Shown here piece after piece: positions 1 to 9,109 of a DNA stretch of 64,000 bases. The notes under the pieces were generated by a model that was not told the origin of the DNA, searched no databases, and worked only from the letters and a program-made list of their open reading frames with translations. Each line of letters starts with the position of its first letter. Within the stretch, counting starts at the first letter, position 1. The translations under genes and the position numbers were made by a program. Where the stretch lies: positions 62,001 through 126,000 of the forward strand of contig CAIVZZ010000031.1 of the NCBI GenBank assembly GCA_903910555.1. Reading direction: 5' to 3'. This DNA comes from an uncultured Gemmatimonadota bacterium (lineage in GTDB: Bacteria > Gemmatimonadota > Gemmatimonadetes > Gemmatimonadales > Gemmatimonadaceae).

Positions 1-396
1 TTCGACGTGCTCGCGCGCCGCGCGGCTCGCGAAGCGGCGAGCGTGTTCGTCGCGGCATGCGTCCCGATCGTGGGCGTCGTGCTGCTGCTGCCATACGTTC
101 TTCCCGCATTCGCGATGCGCTTCCTTCCGCCGCTCTCGCTGATCGCGCTCATGGCGGGAAACCTCGCGGGACTGTTGCTCCAGGCCATGGCCGGCTGGCT
201 TCGCGCGTTCCGCGACGAGGGCATCGCGGCTCCGATCGTCGGCGGTGCCGTGGCCGTGGTGGTCGCCAGCGGAGCGGCGGGAGCGGTCGGCGGTGCGCGG
301 CTCATGGCGGCAGCGTTTGCCGCGGCGAGCCTGCTCATTGCGCTCCCGTTGGCATACGTTCATTTCACACGCGTACGGCGCTCGCGCCTTGCCTAA
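1..396 (+). CDS. C-terminal end of a polytopic membrane protein, probable polysaccharide flippase (partial)
   Basis: The frame is open from the first base to a TAA at 394, so the gene starts left of the window and about 131 residues are visible. They form several long hydrophobic stretches rich in Ala, Val and Leu, separated by short loops such as RAFRDEG, and end in a short basic tail (FTRVRRSRLA). This is the look of the last helices of a Wzx/MATE-type lipid-linked glycan flippase. The family call rests mainly on context: it lies 27 bases before pseB on the same strand, at the head of a sugar-nucleotide gene set. No diagnostic motif is visible, so another membrane protein of glycan assembly is equally possible. 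Confidence 0.55.
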   Translation, partial: FDVLARRAAREAASVFVAACVPIVGVVLLLPYVLPAFAMRFLPPLSLIALMAGNLAGLLLQAMAGWLRAFRDEGIAAPIVGGAVAVVVASGAAGAVGGARLMAAAFAAASLLIALPLAYVHFTRVRRSRLA

Positions 397-423
397 CTCG
401 TCTCCATTCTCTAGATAACGCAA

Positions 424-1407
424 ATGTCCACTATGGATGGGAAATCTGTTCTGATAACGGGCGGCACCGGCTCGTTCGGCAAAGCCTTCGTGCGACACCT
501 CCTGAGCACGACGTCCGTCAGCCGCCTGGTGGTATTCAGCCGCGACGAGTTGAAGCAGTCCGAGATGGCGGCGCAGTACGAGAAAGAACCGCGGATCCGG
601 TTCTTCATCGGTGATGTGCGCGACTACGGCCGTCTGGAGCGCGCGTTCGACGGCGTCGACATCGTCGTGCACGCGGCCGCACTGAAGCAGGTGCCTGCCG
701 TAGAGTACAACCCGATCGAGGCGGTTCGCACGAACATTAATGGCGCCGAGAACATCATCAACGCCGCGCTCGACCGCGATGTGAAGCGCGTGATCGCACT
801 GAGCACAGATAAAGCTTCCAGTCCGATCAACCTCTACGGCGCGACAAAGCTGGTGAGCGACAAGCTGTTCGTGAACGGAAACGCGTACGTTGGCGGGCGC
901 GTCAGCCGCTTCTCGGTCGTGCGCTATGGGAACGTGATGGGGAGCCGCGGCAGCGTCGTGCCGTTCTTCAAGCGCCTCGTTGCCGAAGGCGCGCGCAAGA
1001 TTCCGATCACCGACGAACGGATGACCAGGTTCTCGATTACGCTCCCGCAGAGCGTGAAGTTCGTCGTCGATTCACTCTCGCGAATGAAAGGCGGCGAGTT
1101 GTTCGTGCCGAAGATTCCGAGCTTGCGCGTCACGGAGCTCGCGCAGGTGATTGCGCCGAATGCCGAGTTCGAACATGTCGGAATCCGTCCCGGTGAGAAA
1201 CTGCACGAGGAGATGATCAGTACCGACGACGCGCGCCGAACGGTGGATATGGGCGATCACTACGTCATCCAGCCGCAAACCGAATGGTGGAATCGACGAG
1301 GCGGCATCGGTGGCTCGCCCGTTGCTTCCGACTTCAGCTACTCGAGCGATAAGAACACGCATTGGCTCTCTCCGGACGAGCTTGCCGTCATGCTGAAGGA
1401 GATGTAA
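424..1407 (+). CDS. pseB: UDP-N-acetylglucosamine 4,6-dehydratase (inverting)
   Basis: The 327-residue SDR enzyme has the NAD motif GGTGSFG (residues 13-19), the phrase SRDELKQSEM (39-48), and the catalytic set TDK (128-130) with Tyr138 and Lys142 in NLYGATK. FFIGDVRD and IRPGEKLHE are further PseB signatures, and the length equals the family norm. PseB converts UDP-GlcNAc to UDP-2-acetamido-2,6-dideoxy-beta-L-arabino-hexos-4-ulose, the first step to pseudaminic acid and related sugars. It acts in the cytoplasm. The next gene starts 8 bases downstream and encodes a NeuB/PseI-type condensing enzyme, which fits a nonulosonate-like product. The usual next enzyme, the aminotransferase PseC, is not in the window. 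I know of FnlA/CapD-type alternatives, but the sequence matches PseB more closely. Confidence 0.9.
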   Translation: MSTMDGKSVLITGGTGSFGKAFVRHLLSTTSVSRLVVFSRDELKQSEMAAQYEKEPRIRFFIGDVRDYGRLERAFDGVDIVVHAAALKQVPAVEYNPIEAVRTNINGAENIINAALDRDVKRVIALSTDKASSPINLYGATKLVSDKLFVNGNAYVGGRVSRFSVVRYGNVMGSRGSVVPFFKRLVAEGARKIPITDERMTRFSITLPQSVKFVVDSLSRMKGGELFVPKIPSLRVTELAQVIAPNAEFEHVGIRPGEKLHEEMISTDDARRTVDMGDHYVIQPQTEWWNRRGGIGGSPVASDFSYSSDKNTHWLSPDELAVMLKEM

Positions 1408-1415
1408 GAGCGGCC

Positions 1416-2498
1416 ATGACAGCGCCACGCTTTCAGTTGGGCTCCACATGGGTCGGACCGGACGAACCGGTCTACTTCATCGCGGACATCGCGGCGAATC
1501 ACGACGGCGATCTCGTGCGTGCGAAGCGGCTGATCGAAATGGCTCACGAGGCCGGGGCCAACGCAGCGAAGTTCCAGAATTTCCAGGCGTCGAAGATCGT
1601 CTCACGCCGCGGCTTCGAGCGACTCGGATCTCAGCTCGCGCATCAGGCGGCGTGGAAGAAGAGCGTCTACGAAGTGTACGAAGATGCGGCGATCGACAGT
1701 GACTGGACGCCGCTGCTTCGCGAACACTGCGACAAAGTGGGCATCGAGTATTTCACATCGCCATATGACGTTGATGCGATCGATCGCGTGGACCCGTTCG
1801 TCCGGGCGTTCAAGATCGGTTCCGGCGACATCACGTTCACCGACGTGCTGGTTCACATGGCGAAGAAGGGGAAGCCACTGATCCTCGCCACCGGAGCGTC
1901 GACTCTGGAAGACGTGCGCGAGGCCGTCGCTACTCTCCGCGCCGCCGCACCGCCCGGCACGCCGCTGTGCGTGATGCAGTGCAATACGAACTACACCGGC
2001 AGCCTCGAGAATTTCCGGTACATCCAGCTCAACGTCCTAAAGACTTTCAGTCTCCTCTTTCCGGATGCGCTTCCCGGGCTTTCCGATCACACGCCGGGAC
2101 ACGCCACTGTCCTCGGCGCGGTGGCGCTCGGCGCCCGCGTCGTGGAAAAGCACTTCACGGACGACAACGACCGCGAGGGGCCTGATCATCCGTTCTCGAT
2201 GAACCCGCGCACATGGCGCGAGATGGTCGACCGCACGCGTGAACTGGAACTCGCGCTCGGCACAGCGGAAAAGAAAGTCGAGGACAACGAACAGAAGTCC
2301 GCCGTCGTGCAGAGGCGCGCGCTCCACTTCACAAGAGCTGTGCGCGCCGGAGAACCGATCGAGGATGCAGCGCTCGAGGCGCTGCGACCCGCACCGGCCG
2401 ACAGCGTCCCGCCCAACCGGCGCGCGCAGGTGGTGGGCCTGCGAGCGCCCAAGAATTACGAACCCGGCGACGTGGTGCTCTGGTCCGACTGGCGGTAG
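1416..2498 (+). CDS. N-acetylneuraminate/pseudaminate synthase family protein
   Basis: This 360-residue protein belongs to the NeuB/PseI family, which condenses phosphoenolpyruvate with a six-carbon amino sugar to give a nine-carbon sugar acid. The TIM-barrel part begins with IADIAANHDGDL (22-33) and AAKFQ. Metal- and substrate-site phrases such as FKIGSGDI, DHTPGH and VEKHFT follow, and a C-terminal SAF (antifreeze-like) domain ends in PGDVVLWSDW. I chose the ATG at 1416, eight bases after the pseB stop, because the conserved N terminus begins right after it. A longer in-frame reading back to 1362 would lie inside pseB. Whether the product is pseudaminic, legionaminic or another acid cannot be told from this gene. 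PseB next door favours a pseudaminate-like path. Confidence 0.85.
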   Translation: MTAPRFQLGSTWVGPDEPVYFIADIAANHDGDLVRAKRLIEMAHEAGANAAKFQNFQASKIVSRRGFERLGSQLAHQAAWKKSVYEVYEDAAIDSDWTPLLREHCDKVGIEYFTSPYDVDAIDRVDPFVRAFKIGSGDITFTDVLVHMAKKGKPLILATGASTLEDVREAVATLRAAAPPGTPLCVMQCNTNYTGSLENFRYIQLNVLKTFSLLFPDALPGLSDHTPGHATVLGAVALGARVVEKHFTDDNDREGPDHPFSMNPRTWREMVDRTRELELALGTAEKKVEDNEQKSAVVQRRALHFTRAVRAGEPIEDAALEALRPAPADSVPPNRRAQVVGLRAPKNYEPGDVVLWSDWR

Positions 2499-2499
2499 C

Positions 2500-3387
2500 G
2501 TGACGGCTCCCGCTGTGGTCCTGCTCGGCGCATCGGGATTCCTTGGCCGGAACATCCTCCGCGCAGCCGCCGGAACGACGGTCGTCGCGGTTTCGCGTGA
2601 TCCTTCCGCGAACGAAGGAATGGGCGGCGCACGCTGGATTTCCGTGCAGCAATGGCCGACCGAACTGCTGAAGCTTCGCGCGGCCGGCCCCGTTGCCGTC
2701 ATCAACGCCGCGGCTCTGACGGACCACGCCCACTGCGAAGTGGATGTCGAAAGCGCGATGCGCGTCAATGCGCGGTCTGTCGGTGAAGCCGCGACGCTTT
2801 GCCGCGACGCCGGCGTTCCGCTGATTCATATCTCCACCGACGGCCTGTTCTCCGGTGGCCACCCCGACGGCGCGCCGCATTATTGGTCGCTCGCCGAACC
2901 GACGAATCCCGTCAGTGCCTACGGAAAAAGCAAACTCGCGGGAGAGCGTGCGCTCGCGGAACTCGGATGGGGACACGCCGTCAGGATGTCGTTCGTCGGA
3001 CCAAGTCGCGGTACGGGTCGCGGCCTGATCGCCTTTCTGGCGAGACGCCTCAAGGCCGGCGCGAACGTCGAAGGGTTTGTCGATGTCTGGTTCACGCCGG
3101 CGCCGATCCAGTCAGCCGCAGCGCGATTGCTGAAGTTGGCGCGTGACGCAAACGGCGGGCATAGCATTCGTCAGTGGGGGAGCGCGCCGGCAATCACGAA
3201 GCATGACTACTTGAGCCGCGTCGCGGTCGCCGCTGGTTTCGCGCCGTCGATGATCCCGGTGCGCCGCGCAGACTTGCCTGACGCGGACTCAGTGCAGCTC
3301 GACCAGAGCCTCACATGCGAGGATCCGTGGACCGCCGACGAGCTGATCGAACTCGGCGCTCAAGGGTTGCGCGAGGAATTGGCGTAG
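2500..3387 (+). CDS. RmlD-like NAD(P)-dependent sugar reductase (SDR)
   Basis: The 295-residue extended SDR has the dinucleotide motif GASGFLG (10-16), the phrase ISTDGLFSG (111-119) typical of the RmlD/dTDP-4-dehydrorhamnose reductase group, and the catalytic pair Tyr141/Lys145 in YGKSK. The start is a GTG one base after the stop of the upstream synthase gene, which implies translational coupling. It probably reduces a keto group of a nucleotide sugar or sugar acid made by the two genes before it. True RmlD normally sits with rmlABC, none of which is here, so the substrate is open. The 3' end overlaps the convergent glycosyltransferase gene by 28 bases. Confidence 0.75.
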   Translation: MTAPAVVLLGASGFLGRNILRAAAGTTVVAVSRDPSANEGMGGARWISVQQWPTELLKLRAAGPVAVINAAALTDHAHCEVDVESAMRVNARSVGEAATLCRDAGVPLIHISTDGLFSGGHPDGAPHYWSLAEPTNPVSAYGKSKLAGERALAELGWGHAVRMSFVGPSRGTGRGLIAFLARRLKAGANVEGFVDVWFTPAPIQSAAARLLKLARDANGGHSIRQWGSAPAITKHDYLSRVAVAAGFAPSMIPVRRADLPDADSVQLDQSLTCEDPWTADELIELGAQGLREELA

Positions 3388-4046
3388 GTCAGATCCGCGC
3401 GAAGTGTGCGCAGGAAAGCCGTCGCCAGTTTTGTACTCGCGGAGAAAGTCGCGCCGAATCGCGGCCGGTCGTGCCGAAGGCCGGACGTGATGGGAACGAA
3501 TGTGAACGGCAGGCGCAGGCGGCGAACCCAGACGAGCGGCAGTGAGCCGACGTTCAGTTCACTCGGGAACGGGCCGCAGCGCTCGAACAGCGAGCGGTGA
3601 TAGCACTTGAGTCCGCAAAACGGATCGCTCGTGCCGTACAGTGGCCGCGCCGCGAGACCGACCAGCGCTTCGATCGCACGATTGTAGCGATCCCGAACAC
3701 CACCGCTGAACGCAGCTTTCCCAGTGACGACGGGAAGCGCCACGCGATAGACGTCTTCGATCCGGTGTTGCCCGTCTGCGTCCGTCGTGATCGCCGCAAG
3801 CGCGCCGAGTCGAAATGCTTCGTTCAGCCCTTCAGAAATTGCGTTGTCGTAGCCGAGCGGTCGATCGTGGCGGACCACGACCGCACCCGCCGCAGCGGCG
3901 GCGACACCCGTTCCGTCCGTCGAACCATCGTCCACGACCAGAACGGTGTCCGCGACACCGAGCACCGCTGTTACGACGCCGCCGATCGTCGCGATTTCAT
4001 TCAACGCCGGAATGACCACGGTGAGCCCGTGCAGCCGCTCACTCAC
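3360..4046 (-). CDS. Family 2 glycosyltransferase
   Basis: The 228-residue GT-A fold protein has VVIPALNE (10-17), the nucleotide-binding VVDDGSTDG (37-45) and the metal-binding TDADGQH (88-94), as in DPM1/polyprenyl-phosphate sugar transferases and other GT2 enzymes. No membrane segment is visible, so it is probably cytoplasmic or peripheral. It is the last gene of the minus-strand glycan operon and its start overlaps the end of the TPP-enzyme gene by four bases (ATGA). The likely role is to transfer the unusual sugar made by that operon to a lipid carrier or growing glycan. The acceptor is unknown. Its 3' end overlaps the end of the convergent reductase gene. Confidence 0.8.
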   Translation of the reverse strand: MSERLHGLTVVIPALNEIATIGGVVTAVLGVADTVLVVDDGSTDGTGVAAAAAGAVVVRHDRPLGYDNAISEGLNEAFRLGALAAITTDADGQHRIEDVYRVALPVVTGKAAFSGGVRDRYNRAIEALVGLAARPLYGTSDPFCGLKCYHRSLFERCGPFPSELNVGSLPLVWVRRLRLPFTFVPITSGLRHDRPRFGATFSASTKLATAFLRTLRADLTYANSSRNP

Positions 4047-5830
4047 CGCGCGTCGGTGTCGAACAGGTGCATGTTCTCTGCGATTTCTTCACGCGGAAGG
4101 AATGGCGCCATGTCTTCGAGCGGACGGGACTCCATCGTGCCGTCTTCACGGCGAAACGAACTCGCCTTTGGACTGCGCGCCTGGTCGTATGAAACGTTGA
4201 GCTCGCAGATGCCAGGTCCCGGCGCGGCAAGGAAGTCCGCGACGATCTGTTCCATTCCGCTGTGGTTTCTGACGTGCGCGTAGTTCATGTCATACGCTGC
4301 GGCCAGCTTTGCGTAATCCGGATTGCCTACACCCGACGCGGGATCCGACCCGACGAGAAATCCGCCGAAGAAATTCTTCTGCGTCGAGCGGATCGCCTCA
4401 TATCCCTGATTGTTCACGACGAAAATCTTGATCGGGAGTCTGTACTGCTTGACGGTGAGCAACTCCTGAAGATTGAACTGGATGCTGCCGTCGCCCGTCA
4501 CGAGCGTCGTGCGGCGATTTCCGGACGCGAAGCATGCGCCAACAGCAGCCGGCAAATCCCAGCCCATCGCGCCGTAGTTGATGTTGGTGTACACGCGTTG
4601 TCCGCGCTTGATCTTGAACGACTGATAGAGCGAAACGATGTCCAGCGAGTTTCCCGTAACGACGGTGTCATCCGCGTCGAGCAATCGCGACAGGAGCTCG
4701 GCGAATACGTACGTGTTCACGTGCTCCGTATCGTTGAAGCAGTCCGGCGTCACGGTAGGATACCGCTCCTTCCACCGCGCGCACGCCGCAAGCCAGCGCG
4801 GCGACATGCGAACCGGGCCGGGCGAAACACCGTCGCGCAAATCGCGCATGAACGCGCGCAGCTCACCGTGCACCGCGACGTCGATGCGGAGGTTCGGCCT
4901 GCGCAGCTCCTCTGCGTCGATGTTCACGGCCAACTTCTTGGCGCGAGGTGCGAACCCGGCCGCATTGAATCCGATCGATGCGACCGAGAGGCTGGCGCCG
5001 AGCGCGAGGATCAGGTCGGCGTTTTGCACTGCGAAGTTGGCGCGGCGCTGCCCGACCGGACCGAATCTGCCCATGTTGAGCGGGTGATCTTCTTCGAGGA
5101 GATCCATGCCTCCGATCGTGAACACCGCCGGCACTCCGCACGTTTCCAGCAGTGCGCGCATCTCCGCTCGCGCATGCGCGATCTCCACTCCCGCACCAAA
5201 CACCAGAAGCGGGCGCTCAGCGGCCGCGAGCATCGCGAGCGCCTCGGCGACGTCAGCCCTCGGCGGCGGCGCAGGCGCCGGATCGGACGGCAACAGGTTG
5301 GCTTCATCGATCATCGCGCCCTGTACGTCCAGCGGAATGTTGAGCCACACCGGGCCCGGACGTCCGCTCACCGCGAGATTCCACGCCCGCTCGAGCTCGC
5401 GCCGGATTTCCAGCGGCTTCATGACCGTGGCCATGTACTTCACCACCGGACGCGCCATATCCTCGATGTTGATCTCCTGCGGTCCCAGCTGGCGAATTTT
5501 CGTGTAGTCGGCGATCAGGTCCGTGCGAACCTGCCCGCTGATGACGAACACGGGAATCGAATCAACGAACGCGCCAGGAATCGCGGATAGGGCGTTCGTC
5601 GCGCCGGGACCGGTGGTGACGAGGAGTGCGCCGACGCCGCTCGTGCGGCGCGCGTAGCTCTCGGCCGCAATCGCGCACGCCTGCTCATGATGGTTGGAGA
5701 CGTATGTAAGGCCGTCGGTGCGACCGGCGGAATCCTGCAGATGCATGATGCCGCCGCCCGTGACGAGAAACAGGTGCTGGACACCTTTCTCAACGAGAAA
5801 ATTCGTCACGTACGTCGAAAGCTTGATCAT
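4043..5830 (-). CDS. Thiamine-diphosphate-dependent enzyme, acetolactate-synthase-like
   Basis: The 595-residue protein has the full three-domain layout of the acetolactate synthase superfamily. The PYR domain carries the cofactor-activating Glu49 in NHHEQACAIAAE, a central domain includes LVFGAGVEI, and the PP domain has the ThDP motif GDGS (446-449) through NN (473-474). Its place in a CDP-glucose operon (rfbF, rfbG) makes ordinary valine/isoleucine synthesis unlikely. Known precedent is YerE of Yersinia, a ThDP enzyme that adds a two-carbon unit from pyruvate to a CDP-4-keto sugar to make yersiniose. A similar C-branching reaction is my inference. The C-terminal tail (about residues 555-595) is longer than the catalytic fold needs. 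Both gene ends overlap their neighbours by four bases. Confidence 0.8.
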   Translation of the reverse strand: MIKLSTYVTNFLVEKGVQHLFLVTGGGIMHLQDSAGRTDGLTYVSNHHEQACAIAAESYARRTSGVGALLVTTGPGATNALSAIPGAFVDSIPVFVISGQVRTDLIADYTKIRQLGPQEINIEDMARPVVKYMATVMKPLEIRRELERAWNLAVSGRPGPVWLNIPLDVQGAMIDEANLLPSDPAPAPPPRADVAEALAMLAAAERPLLVFGAGVEIAHARAEMRALLETCGVPAVFTIGGMDLLEEDHPLNMGRFGPVGQRRANFAVQNADLILALGASLSVASIGFNAAGFAPRAKKLAVNIDAEELRRPNLRIDVAVHGELRAFMRDLRDGVSPGPVRMSPRWLAACARWKERYPTVTPDCFNDTEHVNTYVFAELLSRLLDADDTVVTGNSLDIVSLYQSFKIKRGQRVYTNINYGAMGWDLPAAVGACFASGNRRTTLVTGDGSIQFNLQELLTVKQYRLPIKIFVVNNQGYEAIRSTQKNFFGGFLVGSDPASGVGNPDYAKLAAAYDMNYAHVRNHSGMEQIVADFLAAPGPGICELNVSYDQARSPKASSFRREDGTMESRPLEDMAPFLPREEIAENMHLFDTDAR

Positions 5831-7050
5831 GCGTCGTTGCGCGCAGCGGCGGCCGGAGTTCCGCGGAGCGTGATGATCTCGTTCTTCAGACCCAGTCCGT
5901 TCCTGATCTGCTCGGCGATTTCCGCCTCGAACTGGAGCGACGAGATGAGAATCGGTTCTGAGTGTGACGCGAGTGCGGCGGGCGCGAGCACCGGCGCGCC
6001 GTGCAGCGTGCGTCCCTGGTAGTTCGGATTGGAATCAACGAACGCGACGATGTTCGCATCGCGGAGGCGGCTCGACGAGAGCAGGTGCTGCGTCTGGGTT
6101 CCCACGCCCCACACGACGATCGGGCGCCGACTCTCCGCCAGTCCGTCGAGCACGGGCGAAAGCCCGCGCTCCATCGAGCGGCATTTTTCGACGTAGGCCG
6201 TCAGCGATGGTCCGGTGACGACGTCGCGAACCGGACTCGAAATCTTCCCGGTCATGCGATACAGCGCCTTGATCTCGAATGAAAAAACGCCGGGCCGCGT
6301 CTCAGGTGTGCCCTGATGCGAGAAAACCGGCGTGAATCCGTTGGCGCCGAGCAAGTTGTCCAGCGAGCGCGGAGAGAAGTACGTGATGTGCTCGAGGCTG
6401 AATTCCTGAAACGGCGCCTGCGTGTGTTCGGAAAAGCGCGACGCGTCGGGAACTTCCAGATAGAGATATCCGGTCGGCGGCAGCAGCGACTTGAGGATGT
6501 TCATGGTCTCCTCTGTATCGCGCAGATGCTCAAGCACCGAGCCCAGGATGATCACGTCGAACGGTCCATTTTCCGGGCGAAGATCGGACAGGCTTCCCGT
6601 AATCGTCTCGGCTCCGCAGCGCTCTCGCGCGATGCGCGTGCACACGGGCGACGGATCGAGGCCGACGATATTCTTGTAGCCACCGGCCTGCAGCGCCTGG
6701 AGAAGACCTCCCGTCGAACAGCCGATCTCGAGGACGCGGACGGCTCGGTCTGGAATCGCGCCGGCAATCAGTCCGACGGTCTCTGGAAAGCGGATCAAGT
6801 CGTACGGCGCAAGCGCGCCATAATTATTCGCTGATTCGTACTTCGAGAGATCTCTGTAGTAGCTATTGAACGCCTCTTGCGGTGGGAGGCCGTCGGCGTA
6901 CCCCAAGCCGCAGTCATTGCAGACCACCACGTCGTATCCCTCAAACAGCGCCGCGCCCGACAGCCCGGAAAAATGCTGGGAGTAGATCGCGCTCTTCGAT
7001 GAAGACCCGCACACCGGACAGTGGCGGGCGACCGGAGCAGACGGATTCAT
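5827..7050 (-). CDS. SAM-dependent sugar C-methyltransferase-like protein
   Basis: The 407-residue protein begins with a zinc-knuckle-like pattern (Cys11, Cys14, Cys44, Cys47 in CPVCG and CNDCG). A class I methyltransferase domain follows with motif I LEIGCSTGG, a post-I GLDPSP and the phrase ILGSVLEHL. The C-terminal domain has a Rossmann-like phrase VVWGVGTQTQHLL. This order matches the NDP-4-ketosugar C-3-methyltransferases (TylC3/NovU type, Methyltransf_13/11/14). In those enzymes methyl is added to carbon 3 of a 4-keto-6-deoxy sugar. Here the substrate would be the CDP-4-keto-6-deoxyglucose made by RfbG, which is an inference from operon position. Some members of this fold do other jobs in glycan clusters. 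Confidence 0.75.
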   Translation of the reverse strand: MNPSAPVARHCPVCGSSSKSAIYSQHFSGLSGAALFEGYDVVVCNDCGLGYADGLPPQEAFNSYYRDLSKYESANNYGALAPYDLIRFPETVGLIAGAIPDRAVRVLEIGCSTGGLLQALQAGGYKNIVGLDPSPVCTRIARERCGAETITGSLSDLRPENGPFDVIILGSVLEHLRDTEETMNILKSLLPPTGYLYLEVPDASRFSEHTQAPFQEFSLEHITYFSPRSLDNLLGANGFTPVFSHQGTPETRPGVFSFEIKALYRMTGKISSPVRDVVTGPSLTAYVEKCRSMERGLSPVLDGLAESRRPIVVWGVGTQTQHLLSSSRLRDANIVAFVDSNPNYQGRTLHGAPVLAPAALASHSEPILISSLQFEAEIAEQIRNGLGLKNEIITLRGTPAAAARNDA

Positions 7051-8114
7051 TGACTAATCCTGTTGGAGTTTCCGTGGAGCGCCCAACGCCCCGAGCGCCG
7101 AATGGCCTCGTCGAGTGGAATGCGGGCGGTGAGGCCAAGTTCAGTGCGCGCGCGCGTGACGTCCGGAACGTAGCGGGCGGGAAGTCCCGCGCCGGGATGC
7201 CCGGCCATCTGTATTTCGGCGTGCGGAGCGAGCACGGCGACCACCCGCTCGGCCAGAGTACGAATCGAGACGACGTCTTCGCCGCCGACATTGTACACGC
7301 GGCCCGGAGTTCCTTTATCGAGAATCGTCCACAGCCAGATCGCGAGGTCCGCCGCATAGAGGTACGCGCGCAGCGGCGTGCCATCGCCGCTCAGTTTGAT
7401 CGGACCGCCGCGCAGCGCATCGGCGATGAAGTTGCCCATCGCGCCCGGACGGTCTGATGGCAGATAAGGCCCGACGAATGTGAACCCACGCGCGACCATG
7501 AAATCGAGCCCTTCCTGCAGATGTCCGAGATGCTCGGAGGCACGCTTCGACAGGCCGTATGCGGAAGCCGGGTCATCCAGCGCAAGATTTCCCGGATAAT
7601 CTTCGCCGACACGCTCCATCTCCCGCGGCTGGGTACCATAAACTGCGCCGCTGCTGACGAACAGAACTCTGCGCGCACCGGCCTGCCGCGCGAACTCCAG
7701 GACACGTCGGGTGCCATCCAGGTTTCGTTCGAAAGTCGGACGCGGCGGGCCGTAGTCGACAGCGGCATGAATGACGGAGTCGAAACGGCCGGATGGAAAG
7801 TTGAAATCCACCTGATCGCCGTGATGGAGCGTAAGCGCCGCGTTTCCAGCGAGACGCGGTGCGTCGGCGCGGAATCCAGCAGGGTTTCGCGTGAGCGCCA
7901 CGACTTCGGCACCCAAACTCAGGGTGTCGTTCGCCCAGAGAAAACTTTCGAGCAGCCACTTTCCAAAAAATCCGGTCGCGCCGGTAATGAAGATCCGCGC
8001 GCCGCGAAAATTCGGCCACATGCCTCGTGTCTGCGCGAGTATTTCCTCGAGATCCTCCGTCAGCGGGTGATCCGAAGACAGACGTGGCGGCGGGTCGGCC
8101 ACGCGTCCGCTCAC
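7047..8114 (-). CDS. NAD-dependent epimerase/dehydratase (SDR) of the CDP-sugar operon
   Basis: The 355-residue extended SDR has the NAD motif GATGFFG (45-51), the phrase FVSSGAVYG and the catalytic YGLSK. An N-terminal extension ([16 protein letters not shown]) precedes the Rossmann fold. Similar extensions occur in SDRs of CDP-sugar clusters, so I accept the GTG at 8114, which overlaps the rfbG stop as GTGA. The ATG at residue 32 would cut into this conserved part. It probably reduces or epimerises the 4-keto intermediate after the methyltransferase or TPP enzyme has acted, as RfbJ/abequose-synthase-type SDRs do at the end of their pathways. Exact stereochemistry cannot be inferred. Confidence 0.75.
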   Translation of the reverse strand: MSGRVADPPPRLSSDHPLTEDLEEILAQTRGMWPNFRGARIFITGATGFFGKWLLESFLWANDTLSLGAEVVALTRNPAGFRADAPRLAGNAALTLHHGDQVDFNFPSGRFDSVIHAAVDYGPPRPTFERNLDGTRRVLEFARQAGARRVLFVSSGAVYGTQPREMERVGEDYPGNLALDDPASAYGLSKRASEHLGHLQEGLDFMVARGFTFVGPYLPSDRPGAMGNFIADALRGGPIKLSGDGTPLRAYLYAADLAIWLWTILDKGTPGRVYNVGGEDVVSIRTLAERVVAVLAPHAEIQMAGHPGAGLPARYVPDVTRARTELGLTARIPLDEAIRRSGRWALHGNSNRISQ

Positions 8115-9109
8115 TTAGGCAGAAACTCCCGATACCACGCGATCGTGCGATCGAGTCCTTCGTCGAGCGTGAACTGCGGCGCCCATCCCAGCACGCGGCG
8201 CGCCTTTTCCGCGCTCAGCCACTGATGCTGGATTTCATTACGAGCTTCGGCGCGCACGTCCGGTAGCAGCGACGACTTCATGCGCTCGAGAATCTTCTCC
8301 GTGAGCGCGAGCACATCGGCCTGAATTTCGTTTGAGAAGTTGAATGCTTCACCGCGCAGCTCCGGGCGCGCGTGCAACGCCTCCGCGAGTTGCATATACG
8401 CCGCGGCGCCATCTTCCACATAGAAGTAGTCGCGAATCAGCGTGCCGTCGGAACGAATGACAGGGCGTTCATTCTTCAGCACCGAGCGGATCGTCCCGGG
8501 TATCAACCGGTTCCAGTTGAGATCGCCGCCGCCATAGAAATTTCCGCAGCGCGTCACGGCAACCGGCAGGCCAAAGCTCACCGCGTACATCTTCGAGATG
8601 AGATCGGCGCACGACTTGCTCACGTCGTACGGGTGCTCACCCTGCAGCGCCGCGGCTTCATCGTACGGAAGTTTTTCGTGATCCCCATACGCCTTGTCGC
8701 TCGATGCGATGATCACCGCTTTCGTCAGCGGGCTCCGTCGCGCCGCTTCGAGCAGCGCCCACGTGCCGCGAACATTTGTGTCGAGCGTCGAAATCGGATT
8801 TCGGTTCGCAACACCCACAATCGTCTGCGCGGCGAGATGAAAAATGGTGTCGATCTCATATTCGCCGAGCACGCGTTCCAGCACGACCTGATCGCGCACA
8901 TCGCCGCGCACGACTGTGACTTTGTTCAGCCAGTCGGCACTGAGCAGTGTGCTCTTCGGCACCCAGTCGCGGACGAGCGCCGTCACGCTCGCACCTTCTT
9001 CAACGAGCCGGCGCACCAGCCAGCCGCCGAGCAATCCAGTTGCGCCGGTGACGAACACCGGGCGGTCACGCCAATGCGAACTCTGTGAGTTTTTCTTTTT
9101 CGCGCTCAT
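8111..9109 (-). CDS. rfbG: CDP-glucose 4,6-dehydratase
   Basis: The 332-residue extended SDR has the motif GATGLLG (22-28), [20 protein letters not shown] and [12 protein letters not shown] with the catalytic Tyr and Lys. This matches RfbG/DdhB, which turns CDP-glucose into CDP-4-keto-6-deoxyglucose. The gene follows rfbF, the enzyme that makes CDP-glucose, which supports CDP over dTDP as the carrier. I chose the ATG at 9109 because it overlaps the rfbF stop in an ATGA, the arrangement seen at every other joint of this operon. Two longer in-frame starts (9124, 9145) would extend into rfbF by up to 40 bases. Confidence 0.9.
   Translation of the reverse strand: MSAKKKNSQSSHWRDRPVFVTGATGLLGGWLVRRLVEEGASVTALVRDWVPKSTLLSADWLNKVTVVRGDVRDQVVLERVLGEYEIDTIFHLAAQTIVGVANRNPISTLDTNVRGTWALLEAARRSPLTKAVIIASSDKAYGDHEKLPYDEAAALQGEHPYDVSKSCADLISKMYAVSFGLPVAVTRCGNFYGGGDLNWNRLIPGTIRSVLKNERPVIRSDGTLIRDYFYVEDGAAAYMQLAEALHARPELRGEAFNFSNEIQADVLALTEKILERMKSSLLPDVRAEARNEIQHQWLSAEKARRVLGWAPQFTLDEGLDRTIAWYREFLPK

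Noticed and set aside
4262-5590. Long plus-strand open frame of 442 codons
   Set aside because: It is the antisense shadow of the TPP-enzyme gene, is extremely Arg/His-rich with no domain motif, and appears because the third codon positions of this GC-rich gene avoid stops.
8111-9109. dTDP-glucose 4,6-dehydratase (rfbB) instead of rfbG
   Set aside because: The neighbour is the cytidylyltransferase RfbF, and the motif set ([22 protein letters not shown]) fits CDP-glucose 4,6-dehydratase better.
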